Positions 15,215 to 22,788 of a stretch of 24,139 nucleotides of DNA are shown piece after piece (the first letter of the stretch is position 1; each line of letters begins with the position of its first letter). The notes under the pieces are model-generated. The model had not been told where the DNA came from. It saw only the letters and a list, made by a program, of their open reading frames with translations, and made no database searches. The stretch covers positions 1 through 24,139 of the forward strand of contig JAEENW010000187.1 of assembly GCA_016283945.1 (NCBI GenBank), given 5' to 3'. The stretch comes from Bacillota bacterium. GTDB lineage: Bacteria > Bacillota > Clostridia > Peptostreptococcales > Anaerovoracaceae. Made by a program: the position numbers and the translations under genes.

Positions 15215-16426
15215 ATGATACGAACTCAGACGGACATTTTTCTCATAGTCATAACCGCGCTCGCGGCCCTGAGCCTGCTCGCGCTCTTCGCGGCGCTCAG
15301 CGCCATCCTCAGGCTCAGAAAGGAGCTCGCCTCCTCGAGAAAGGAGGGCGGCGAGCTGCGCCGCGGCCTCGACGATCTGAGGCGCGACATAGAGGAGGGA
15401 AGGCGGGACATCGACGGCTTCTACGCGGTCACGGAGGGCCTGAGGAGCAGCGTCGAGAACCAGCTCTCCTCCATGCGCCGCGAGAACTCCGAGCAGATGG
15501 AGCGCATGAGGCTCACCGTGGACGAGAAGCTGCAGCGCACCCTCGACGACAGGCTGAGCCGCTCCTTCGAGAGCGTCAGGCAGAGCCTCGACTCTGTCTA
15601 CCGCGGGCTCGGCGAGATGCAGAGCCTCGCGGAGGGCGTCGGAGATCTCAAAAAGGTGCTATCGGGCGTCAAGACCCGCGGTATACTCGGCGAGATAAGG
15701 CTCGGCGCCATACTCTCGCAGATACTCTCCCGCGAGCAATACGACGAGAACGTCGCGACCGTGCCGGGCAGCCGCGAGAGGGTGGAGTTCGCGGTCAAGA
15801 TGCCGGGCAGCGGCAGAGGCTTCGTCTATCTGCCTATAGACTCCAAATTCCCCGCAGACCGCTACGAACAGCTCACAGCGGCCTACGAAAGCGGGCGAAA
15901 AGATGATATAATCGAAGCGAGAAAGGCTCTGGCCGCGGCCGTGAGGAGCGAGGCGAAGGACATCTCGGGCAAGTACGTCGAGATCCCCTACACCACGGAC
16001 TTCGCGGTGATGTTCCTGCCCTTCGAGGGCCTCTACTCCGAGGTCGTGAACCTCGGGCTGCTCGAGGAGCTCCAGCGCAGCTACAGAGTGATGGTAGCCG
16101 GCCCCTCGACCATGGCGGCCCTGCTCAATTCCCTGCAGATGGGCTTCAGGACCCTCGCGATACAGAAGAACGCCTCTGAGGTCTGGAGGGTGCTCGGCGG
16201 TGTCAAGAGCGAGTTCGACAAGTTCGAGGGAGTGCTCATCGCCGCCCAGCAGAAGCTCGGCCAGGCGAATGCCGAACTCGACAAGCTCGTCGGGGCGAGG
16301 ACAAGAGCCATACAGAAGAAGCTCGGGCAGATGCAGGAGCTCGAGGGCGGCGCGGCCTCCTATGAGGACGACATCGACCTCAGCGTGAGCCTGATGAGCC
16401 AAGAGGGGGAGGAGATGCCCCATTGA
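15215..16426 (+). CDS. rmuC: RmuC-family protein (DNA recombination/nuclease-like)
   Basis: A 403-aa protein. An N-terminal membrane helix (about 8-32) is followed by a long charged coiled coil (about 33-145) and the RmuC core, starting at the signature KTRGILGEIRL (153-163). The core continues with LPIDSKFP, the YTTDFAVMFLPFEG-LYSEV segment and GPSTMAALLNSLQMGFRTL. RmuC proteins have a restriction-endonuclease-like fold and limit recombination at inverted repeats in E. coli; the biochemical activity remains poorly defined. Length is near that of shorter family members. The start has AGAGG 8 nt upstream. The stop overlaps the next gene's start, so the two are translationally coupled. Confidence 0.9.
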   Translation: MIRTQTDIFLIVITALAALSLLALFAALSAILRLRKELASSRKEGGELRRGLDDLRRDIEEGRRDIDGFYAVTEGLRSSVENQLSSMRRENSEQMERMRLTVDEKLQRTLDDRLSRSFESVRQSLDSVYRGLGEMQSLAEGVGDLKKVLSGVKTRGILGEIRLGAILSQILSREQYDENVATVPGSRERVEFAVKMPGSGRGFVYLPIDSKFPADRYEQLTAAYESGRKDDIIEARKALAAAVRSEAKDISGKYVEIPYTTDFAVMFLPFEGLYSEVVNLGLLEELQRSYRVMVAGPSTMAALLNSLQMGFRTLAIQKNASEVWRVLGGVKSEFDKFEGVLIAAQQKLGQANAELDKLVGARTRAIQKKLGQMQELEGGAASYEDDIDLSVSLMSQEGEEMPH

Positions 16427-17142
16427 ACATATTCGCGATAGCGGACCTTCACCTCTCGCTGGGTGAGTCCGTCGACAAACCCATGGACGTATTCGGCTCC
16501 TCGTGGGACGATTACGAGCGGCGCCTCGCGGACAACTGGAGGAAGCTCGTGGAGCCGGAGGATCTGGTCCTCATACCGGGAGACATAAGCTGGGCGATGC
16601 GCCTCGAGGACGCGCTGCCCGATTTGGCGTGGATCGACCGCCTGCCCGGGCACAAGCTCATACTCAAGGGCAACCACGACCTCTGGTGGACCGGGATAGG
16701 GCGCATGCAGGGGCTCTTCGAGAGCATCACCTTCATGCAGCACAGCGCCTACGCGGGCGAGGGCTTCGTCGTGGCCGGGACCAGGGGCTGGATACTGCCC
16801 GAGGATCCCGCCTTCACGGAGCGCGACGCCGCGGTCTACAGGCGCGAGCTGCTCAGGCTCGGGATGTCCATAGACGCCGCGAAAAAGGAGCTCGCAAAGT
16901 CGGAAGGGGAGCGCCCGCTGCTCATAGGCATGACCCATTATCCTCCCTGCAGCCTGATACAGCCTTCGAGCGCCTTCACCGGCATGTTCTCCGCGGCGGG
17001 CTTCGACACGGTGGTCTACGGCCACCTTCACGGCCAGCAGGCCTTCGCGGGAGCCTTCGAGGGAGAGTTGGACGGCGTTCGCTACAGGCTCTGCTCGCTC
17101 GACCGCCTCTCCTGCGTCCCGATGCTTGTCGCCAGGCTGTGA
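16423..17142 (+). CDS. Calcineurin-like metallophosphoesterase
   Basis: A 239-aa cytosolic phosphoesterase starting with TTG, which overlaps the rmuC stop (TTGA) and follows GGAGGAG. Metal-site motifs are complete: D8-x-H10 (ADLHLS), GDISW (D54), GNHD (N84, H85), H172 in THYPP, and GHLHG (H201, H203). The sequence resembles the YkuE/Icc-type stand-alone metallophosphoesterases of Firmicutes whose substrates are unknown. Coupling to rmuC hints at a nucleic-acid or nucleotide role, but this is inference only. Confidence 0.85.
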   Translation: MNIFAIADLHLSLGESVDKPMDVFGSSWDDYERRLADNWRKLVEPEDLVLIPGDISWAMRLEDALPDLAWIDRLPGHKLILKGNHDLWWTGIGRMQGLFESITFMQHSAYAGEGFVVAGTRGWILPEDPAFTERDAAVYRRELLRLGMSIDAAKKELAKSEGERPLLIGMTHYPPCSLIQPSSAFTGMFSAAGFDTVVYGHLHGQQAFAGAFEGELDGVRYRLCSLDRLSCVPMLVARL

Positions 17143-17155
17143 GGCGGCGCTCAGG

Positions 17156-17183
17156 TTGACAATATCGGCGGAATCTATAAAAT
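17156..17183 (+). promoter_or_regulatory. Promoter of the MBOAT/carrier-protein cassette
   Basis: TTGACA (perfect), 16 bp, TAAAAT. The -10 ends 7 nt before the MBOAT ATG. No ribosome site is present, so the first message is probably leaderless. It separates the cassette from rmuC and the phosphoesterase. Confidence 0.65.
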
Positions 17184-17190
17184 GTGATAC

Positions 17191-18741
17191 ATGAGCTTCG
17201 CTTCGGTCGAATTCGTCATATTCTTCGCCGCGCTGCTCGCTCTGTGGTATTCCTTCGGAGGAAGGCTGCAGAGGGGGCTTCTTTTGCTTGCGAATATGGT
17301 GTTCTACTCCTCGGCGGGGCTGCGGGGGCTCGCCTACATGCTGCTCACCGCGCTGGCGACCTACGCCTCCGCCCGCGCCATAGACGGGATCTACGGGCGC
17401 TCTGACGCGGAGATCGCGGCGCGGAAGTCTGAGCTCTCCAAGGACGAGAGGAAGGCCCTCAAGGCAGCCGCCAAGGCCTCGGCTAAGCGCGTGCTCGTGC
17501 TCTGCCTCATCCTCGACATAGGCATACTCGCGGCGGTCAAGTACAGCCGCATGTTCATAAAGAGCGTTCCGGCCTGGCTCGGGGCTCCTCTGGCGGTGTC
17601 CTTCTACACCTTCATGGCGGTGGCTTATCTGGTGGACGTCTACTGGAAGCGCTTCCCGGCGGAGAAGGACATAGTCCGCTTCCTGACGTTCATAAGCTTC
17701 TTCCCGCAGATGGTGCAGGGACCGATAAGCCGCTACGGCGATCTCTCGGCCACGCTCTTCGAGAGGCACGGCTTCGACGCCGCGTCCTTCCGCGCGGGGC
17801 TGCTCAGGGCGCTCTGGGGCTATTCGAAGAAGCTCATCATCGCGGACAGGCTCGCTCCGCTCATCAGGACCGTGAGCGGCTCGCCCGCCCAGTACCGCGG
17901 GGCTTACGTACTGATACTCGTCGCCGCGTACGCGGTGCAGCTCTACGCCGACTTCACGGGGGGCATCGACATCACGATAGGCATCTCGCGCATGCTCGGG
18001 ATAAGGGTGACCGAGAACTTCAGGCGCCCGTACTTCTCCAAGAGCACTGCCGAGTACTGGAGGCGCTGGCACATCACCATGGGAAGCTGGTTCCGCGACT
18101 ACGTCTTCTATCCGCTCTACACCTCGAAGGCGGTCAGCGGCATGTCCAGAAAGCTGCGCGAGGCAGGGCATCCCGCCGCGGCGCAGAGGATAAGCATGTG
18201 GCTCTGCACCATGCTGGTCTGGGCGCTCACCGGCCTCTGGCACGGCGCGAGCATGAACTTCGTGGTGTGGGGCCTCGGCAACGGCCTCATCATAATGATC
18301 TCGCAGGAGCTCGCTCCCGCGTACAAGGCGTTCCACGCGCGCTTCAGCGGCCTTTCGGGGAATACGGCCTACAAGGCCTTCTGCTGCCTCAGGACAGCGT
18401 TCCTGATGTCCGCGCTCAACGCGCTCGACGTATATCCCGGCTCGGGCAACGCTCTCGCTCAGCTGCTGAGCGTCTTCAGGGCCGGCAACTGGTCCGAAGC
18501 CTTCACGGCCGCCGCGGGCTCGCTCGGGCTCGCGCCCCACGACTGGGCAGCCGTGGCTTTGGGGACCGCCGCGATGCTCTGCTTCAGCCTCGCGGAGAGG
18601 AAGAGGGGTCTCTTCGACGCTGCAGCGGAGAAGCCGCTCCTGTCCTACGCCGTAGGGACGGCGCTCGCGCTGGCGGTGCTGGTCTTCGGCGCCTACGGCA
18701 TAGGCTTCGACGCCTCGCAGTTCATCTATAACCAGTTTTAG
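17191..18741 (+). CDS. MBOAT family O-acyltransferase (AlgI/DltB-like)
   Basis: A 516-aa polytopic membrane protein with about ten or more hydrophobic segments. MBOAT hallmarks are VSFYTFMAVAYLVDVY (136-151), SFFPQMVQGPISR (169-181), the NFRRPYFSKSTAEYWRRWH block with H294, and the catalytic-type H351 in TGLWHGASMNF. Length and motifs are closer to AlgI/PatA-type transferases than to DltB (about 400 aa). MBOAT proteins carry an activated acyl group across the membrane to an outside acceptor. The neighbouring adenylation enzyme, carrier protein and GDSL-like protein suggest the group is an aminoacyl or amine-bearing unit from a carrier thioester. A charged loop (about 68-100) is rich in Lys and Ala. 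It is the first gene of the cassette. Confidence 0.88.
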   Translation: MSFASVEFVIFFAALLALWYSFGGRLQRGLLLLANMVFYSSAGLRGLAYMLLTALATYASARAIDGIYGRSDAEIAARKSELSKDERKALKAAAKASAKRVLVLCLILDIGILAAVKYSRMFIKSVPAWLGAPLAVSFYTFMAVAYLVDVYWKRFPAEKDIVRFLTFISFFPQMVQGPISRYGDLSATLFERHGFDAASFRAGLLRALWGYSKKLIIADRLAPLIRTVSGSPAQYRGAYVLILVAAYAVQLYADFTGGIDITIGISRMLGIRVTENFRRPYFSKSTAEYWRRWHITMGSWFRDYVFYPLYTSKAVSGMSRKLREAGHPAAAQRISMWLCTMLVWALTGLWHGASMNFVVWGLGNGLIIMISQELAPAYKAFHARFSGLSGNTAYKAFCCLRTAFLMSALNALDVYPGSGNALAQLLSVFRAGNWSEAFTAAAGSLGLAPHDWAAVALGTAAMLCFSLAERKRGLFDAAAEKPLLSYAVGTALALAVLVFGAYGIGFDASQFIYNQF

Positions 18742-18786
18742 CAGTATTCCCCGCGCGGCAGAACGCCGCGGCGGGCGCAGATCCGG

Positions 18787-19860
18787 ATGACAGCAAAGCT
18801 CACGAAGATCTTAATAAAGACCGCGGTCTTCCTCGCGCTGCTCAGCCTGTGCACGGGGCTTCTCATGCCCAAGTACGTTGAGAGTCTCGAGGAGGGCTCC
18901 TTCATCGCGGAGTATTACCGCGAGGAGGTCCCGCACGACGTGCTCTTCGTTGGCGACTGCGAGGCCTACGGCAACTTCTCGCCGGCGGCGATCTGGCAGC
19001 GCTCGGGGATAAGCAGCTTCGTGCGCGGGAGCGCCCAGCAGCTCATACCGCAGACCTACTGGCTCGCGGCTGAGATGCTCGAGAGGGAGACGCCGAAGCT
19101 CCTCGTCGTGAACGTTCTCGCCATGACAGAGCCCGAACAGACCAACGAGGCCTACAACCGCATGACCGTCGACGGAATGCGGCTCTCGAAGTACAAGATA
19201 GGAGCCGCTCTCGCCTCGATGACGGAGGAGGAGAGCCTGAGCTCGTACCTCGTCCCGCTGCTGCGCTTCCACTCCAGGTGGAGTGAGCTCAGTTCCGAGG
19301 ACTTCAGGTATCTCTTCGGAAAGCCGCTCGTCTCCCACAGCGGCTACCTGCTCGAGACCGGGGTCAAGCCCGCCGAGAACGTCCCCAAGGGGCGGCCTCT
19401 TGGCGACTACAGCTTCAGCGGGAAGAACCTCGAGTACCTGGGGCGCATCGCCGATCTCTGCGAGGAGAAGGGCGTCAGGCTGCTGCTCGTGAAGGCGCCC
19501 ACCGTCTATCCCTACTGGTACCCGCAGTGGGACGAAAACGTGAAGAGCTTCGCCGCGGAGCGCGGCGTTGACTATATCAACCTGCTCGAGCTCTCGGACG
19601 AGATAGGGCTCGACATGATGACCGACACCTACGACGCCGGGCTGCACCTGAACGTCTCCGGAGCCGAGAAGCTCAGCTTCTGGTTCGCTGACATGCTTAA
19701 GGAGCGCTACGGGCTCGAAGGACACGCGGGAGATCCCGCCTACGAGGCAGCCTGGGCCGAGAAGCTCGGGCGCTACGAGGCTGCGAAAGCCGCGGGATAC
19801 GCCGCTCAGGGCGCTGCTGAAGCCGCTCCGGCTGGGCAGCCCGCCGGCGGAAAGATCTGA
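18787..19860 (+). CDS. Membrane-anchored GDSL/SGNH-like protein with Cys at the nucleophile position (DltD-like role)
   Basis: A 357-aa protein with an uncleaved N-terminal membrane helix (about 8-27) and an extracellular SGNH-like domain. Block I reads VLFVGDCEAYGNFSP (53-65), with Cys58 where SGNH enzymes have Ser. RGSAQQL follows, then NVLAM (N109), and the C-terminal Asp-His pair is D283-A-G-L-H287 in TYDAGLHLNVSG. Residues from about 318 form an Ala/Gly-rich tail. In dlt systems DltD completes transfer of D-Ala to teichoic acid, and the position between an MBOAT and an adenylation enzyme suggests the same here. The ribosome site is poor. From memory, a GDCE variant recurs in uncharacterised clostridial homologues; this needs checking. 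Confidence 0.75.
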   Translation: MTAKLTKILIKTAVFLALLSLCTGLLMPKYVESLEEGSFIAEYYREEVPHDVLFVGDCEAYGNFSPAAIWQRSGISSFVRGSAQQLIPQTYWLAAEMLERETPKLLVVNVLAMTEPEQTNEAYNRMTVDGMRLSKYKIGAALASMTEEESLSSYLVPLLRFHSRWSELSSEDFRYLFGKPLVSHSGYLLETGVKPAENVPKGRPLGDYSFSGKNLEYLGRIADLCEEKGVRLLLVKAPTVYPYWYPQWDENVKSFAAERGVDYINLLELSDEIGLDMMTDTYDAGLHLNVSGAEKLSFWFADMLKERYGLEGHAGDPAYEAAWAEKLGRYEAAKAAGYAAQGAAEAAPAGQPAGGKI

Positions 19861-19872
19861 GAGGAGGCCGAG

Positions 19873-21429
19873 ATGACAAGAAACGTCCTCAGCTGGCTCG
19901 AGGCCAGCGAGAAGAACTGCCCGGACAGGGCGGCGTTCACCGACCCCGAAAGGAGCCTCAGCTTCGCAGAGTTCGCGGGGGCTGCCAGGCGCGGAGGAAG
20001 CTTCATAGCCTCGCGGGCGCCTCAGAGGACTCCAATCCTGATATTCATGGAAAAGAGCGTCAGCGCGGCGGTCGCGATGTTCTCGGCTGTCTACGCGGGA
20101 TGCTTTTACAGCTTCCTGGAGGCGAACCAGCCTCCCGCGAGGATCGCGCGCATCATAGAAAAGCTCGGCCCCTCGCTCATCATAGCGGATGATCCTGAGG
20201 CTCTCGGAGTAGTCATCGCGCAGGGCTTCAGCGAGACGGAGAGCGAACAGGGCTGCGGCGTCCCGGTCTTCGGCTTCGGCGAGCTGGCCGGGGCGTCCGA
20301 GGACCCGGAGCTTCTCGCCGCGAGGCGCGCCGCCTCCATGGACACCGATCCGCTCTACGTCAACTTCACCAGCGGCAGTACCGGCACCCCCAAGGGCGTC
20401 ACCGTCTGCCACAGGTCCGTCATAGACTTCATCCCCGATTTCACGGAGATCTTCGGGATCGACGGCACGGACGTCCTGGCCAACCAGGCGCCGTTCGACT
20501 TCGACGTCTCGGTCAAGGACATCTACAGCGGCATCTGCAGGGGCGCCGAGGTGCTCCTCATACCGCGCGAGTACTTCAGCATACCCGCGAAGCTCATGGA
20601 CTACCTGGCTGACCACGGCGCGACGAACTGCACCTGGGCGGTCAGCGCCATGTGCTTCGTCTCCGTCATGAACGGCTTCGAGTACAGGCTCCCGGACAAG
20701 ATACGCAGGGTCATGTTCAGCGGCGAGGTCATGCCGGTCAAGCACCTCAACAAGTGGAAGCGCTTCCTGCCGGACGCCATGTACGTCAACCTCTACGGGC
20801 CGACCGAGATCACCTGCAACTGCAGCTACTACATACTCGACCGCGAGTTCGAGAAGGGCGACGTGATACCCGCCGGCAAGGCCTTTCCCAACGAGGAGGT
20901 CTTCCTGCTGGACGATGAAGACAGGCTCGTGACCGAGCCCGGGGCCGAGGGCGAGATCTGCGTCTGCGGGACCTGCCTCGCGCTGGGCTACTACGGAGAC
21001 CCCGAGCGCACCGCCGAGGCCTTCGTGCAGGATCCGCTCGAGAAGCGCTGGCCGAAGACGATGTACCGCACCGGCGACCTCGGAAGGTGGGACGAGAACG
21101 GCGATCTGGTCTACGTGTCCCGCAAGGACTTCCAGGTCAAGCACATGGGCCACCGGATCGAGCTCGGCGAGATCGAGAACGCCGCGATGCGCAGCGACGA
21201 GGTCAGCCGCGCCTGCTGCATATACGACGAGTCGAAGTCGAGGCTCTATCTCTTCTACACCGGAAGCCTCGAGAAGGAGGCGCTCGCAGGGCTGCTCGCA
21301 AGAGACCTGCCTCCCTTCATGCATCCGTCCGTCACGATGCGCGTGGACGAGATGCCCATGACCAAGAACGGAAAGATAGACAGAAAGGCTCTGATGGAGC
21401 TCTACGCGGCCTCGAGAAAGGCCCGCTGA
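19873..21429 (+). CDS. Amino-acid adenylation enzyme (DltA/NRPS A-domain-like AMP ligase)
   Basis: A 518-aa stand-alone adenylation domain of the ANL superfamily. Motifs in order: TSGSTGTPKG (166-175, ATP loop), FDVSV with D211 (the Asp that holds the substrate alpha-amino group in amino-acid A domains), NLYGPTEIT (306-314), YRTGDLG (398-404), SRKDFQVKHMGHRIELGEIE (416-435) and K501 in NGKIDR. It should activate an amino acid with ATP and load it on a carrier protein, probably the one encoded at the end of this cassette. DltA (D-Ala) is the nearest well-known relative, but the pocket cannot be assigned confidently by eye. The start has GAGGAGG. The decarboxylase gene follows 14 nt later. Confidence 0.85.
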   Translation: MTRNVLSWLEASEKNCPDRAAFTDPERSLSFAEFAGAARRGGSFIASRAPQRTPILIFMEKSVSAAVAMFSAVYAGCFYSFLEANQPPARIARIIEKLGPSLIIADDPEALGVVIAQGFSETESEQGCGVPVFGFGELAGASEDPELLAARRAASMDTDPLYVNFTSGSTGTPKGVTVCHRSVIDFIPDFTEIFGIDGTDVLANQAPFDFDVSVKDIYSGICRGAEVLLIPREYFSIPAKLMDYLADHGATNCTWAVSAMCFVSVMNGFEYRLPDKIRRVMFSGEVMPVKHLNKWKRFLPDAMYVNLYGPTEITCNCSYYILDREFEKGDVIPAGKAFPNEEVFLLDDEDRLVTEPGAEGEICVCGTCLALGYYGDPERTAEAFVQDPLEKRWPKTMYRTGDLGRWDENGDLVYVSRKDFQVKHMGHRIELGEIENAAMRSDEVSRACCIYDESKSRLYLFYTGSLEKEALAGLLARDLPPFMHPSVTMRVDEMPMTKNGKIDRKALMELYAASRKAR

Positions 21430-21443
21430 ACTTGGAGGACCCC

Positions 21444-22712
21444 ATGGAATCAAGCGTCTTTGAAAAGCTCACGGCGGAGGGCGCGAGCCCCTGCTTCGTA
21501 TTCGATACCGACGCGCTGAGGGCGCGCGCGAGGGAGATCCGCGATATGCTCTCTCCGGCCGCGAGGCTCTGCTACTCGATCAAGGCCAACCCCTTCTTCA
21601 TACCCGAGCTGGCGGACATCGCGGACGCGCTCGAGGTCTGCAGCCCGGGCGAGCTCGAGATCTGCAGGGCTTACGGCGTCGATCCCGCCAAGATCATCTA
21701 TTCCGGCGTGAACAAGGAGAGGTGGGACATCAAGGCCGCGGCCGAATACGGCGCCGGCACCTTCACCGCGGAATCCCTCAGGCAGCTCGCCTATCTGAAC
21801 GACGAGGGCGTGTCGAGAGGTAAGAGGCTTCCCGTGCTCCTTCGCCTCAACGGGGGCACCCAGTTCGGCATGTCCGCGGAGGACCTCGAGGCGGCCGTGA
21901 GAGCCCGCGGAGAGCTCGCCGGCGTGGAGATCGCCGGCCTGCACTTCTTCCAGGGCACGCAGCGCAAGGAGAAGCGGCAGGCGGAGGACGCCCGCTTCCT
22001 GACGGAGTTCCTCGCCTCCTTCGAGGAGAGGACGGGCTTCCGCTTCGGGCGCCTGGAATACGGCCCGGGGCTCAAGGTCCCGTATTTCGAGGGCGACGAC
22101 TTCTCCGACACTCTGGCTCCCGCGAGGGCGCTCGCGGAGCTGCTTCCCCCGCTCGCCGAGGGGCGGGAGCTCACGGTCGAGATGGGCCGCTTCATCGCGG
22201 CCGAGTGCGGCTTCTACCTCAGCCGCGTCATGGACATAAAGGAGAACGGCGGGATCTGCCACGCCATACTCGACGGAGGCATGAACCACCTCGTCTACTA
22301 CGGGCAGACCATGGCCATGAAGACCCCGAAGATGTTCAGGATCCCGGGCTGCGAGGGCCCGGAGGGTCTTCGGACGTCCGGCGAAGCGGGCGGGCTGAGC
22401 GGCTCTGACACCGACGGACTTCACGGCGGATCCGTGCTTCCCATTCCCGGCGCTGTCCGCGGCCGCAAATGGTTTTTGTATGGCTCACTCTGCTCCATCC
22501 ATGATATAATCTGCAAGGACGTGCCCTTCGACGAGCTCGCGGCCGGAGACTTCATAGTCTTCGAGAACTGCGGAGCCTACTCGGTCACCGAGGGCATCTA
22601 CCTCTTCCTCAGCCGCAGCATGCCGCGCGTGTACTTCGCGAAGGGCGGCGGGCTCAGCCTGGTGAGAGAGGGCCTGGCGACCTCCCCCTTCAACAGGGCG
22701 GAGAACGCCTGA
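21444..22712 (+). CDS. PLP-dependent fold-type III amino-acid decarboxylase (DapDC/ODC family)
   Basis: A 422-aa decarboxylase of the diaminopimelate/ornithine decarboxylase family. K48 in CYSIKANP forms the PLP Schiff base. HFFQGTQ (H167), YGPGLKVPY (206-214), EMGRF (246-250), the active-site C350-x3-D354 from the partner subunit, and GAYS (377-380) complete the site. It is unlikely to be the housekeeping LysA. It sits between an adenylation enzyme and a carrier protein, and the usual EPGR, HIGSQ and CESGD motifs are altered to EMGR, HFFQGTQ and CSIHD. Residues about 302-340 form a Gly/Ser-rich insertion. BtrK, which decarboxylates a carrier-bound glutamyl group in butirosin synthesis, is a precedent. 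The frame is open further upstream, but the ATG after TTGGAGG is the clear start. Confidence 0.82.
   Translation: MESSVFEKLTAEGASPCFVFDTDALRARAREIRDMLSPAARLCYSIKANPFFIPELADIADALEVCSPGELEICRAYGVDPAKIIYSGVNKERWDIKAAAEYGAGTFTAESLRQLAYLNDEGVSRGKRLPVLLRLNGGTQFGMSAEDLEAAVRARGELAGVEIAGLHFFQGTQRKEKRQAEDARFLTEFLASFEERTGFRFGRLEYGPGLKVPYFEGDDFSDTLAPARALAELLPPLAEGRELTVEMGRFIAAECGFYLSRVMDIKENGGICHAILDGGMNHLVYYGQTMAMKTPKMFRIPGCEGPEGLRTSGEAGGLSGSDTDGLHGGSVLPIPGAVRGRKWFLYGSLCSIHDIICKDVPFDELAAGDFIVFENCGAYSVTEGIYLFLSRSMPRVYFAKGGGLSLVREGLATSPFNRAENA
22502..22510 (+). promoter_or_regulatory. Possible internal extended -10 promoter for the carrier-protein gene
   Basis: TGATATAAT inside the decarboxylase gene, 279 nt before the carrier ATG, in a short run of AT-rich codons (TTT TTG TAT) unusual for this gene. 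There is no good -35. The same 9-mer also occurs by codon choice in rmuC, so chance is possible. Confidence 0.25.
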
Positions 22713-22754
22713 CGGACGCTTGGAGCGGGCGGATATGCCCGGAGAGGATTTACA

Positions 22755-22771
22755 GCGGGCGGCGCGCCCGC
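22755..22771 (+). other. Hairpin before the carrier-protein gene
   Basis: GCGGGCG, 3-nt loop, CGCCCGC; 7-bp stem ending 17 nt before the carrier ATG and directly before its ribosome site GGAAAGGA. There is no T-run. It may protect or set off the carrier message. Confidence 0.3.
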
Positions 22772-22788
22772 CGGAAAGGATACAGGAC

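Noticed and set aside
15904..15912. TGATATAAT inside rmuC as a promoter
   Set aside because: It is produced by the codons GAT-ATA-ATC for Asp-Ile-Ile, has no -35, and no gene starts nearby that would need it.
16360..18540. Minus-strand open frame of 726 codons opposite rmuC end, phosphoesterase and MBOAT
   Set aside because: Antisense to three genes with intact motifs; the product is Arg/Glu/His-rich with no domain.
21087..21443. Upstream extension of the decarboxylase frame by 119 codons
   Set aside because: It lies in the wrong frame over the end of the adenylation gene; the ATG at 21444 after TTGGAGG gives the normal family N-terminus.
18811..21453. Minus-strand open frame of 880 codons across the GDSL-like and adenylation genes
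   Set aside because: Same shadow effect; it spans two well-supported plus-strand genes and has no recognisable domain.
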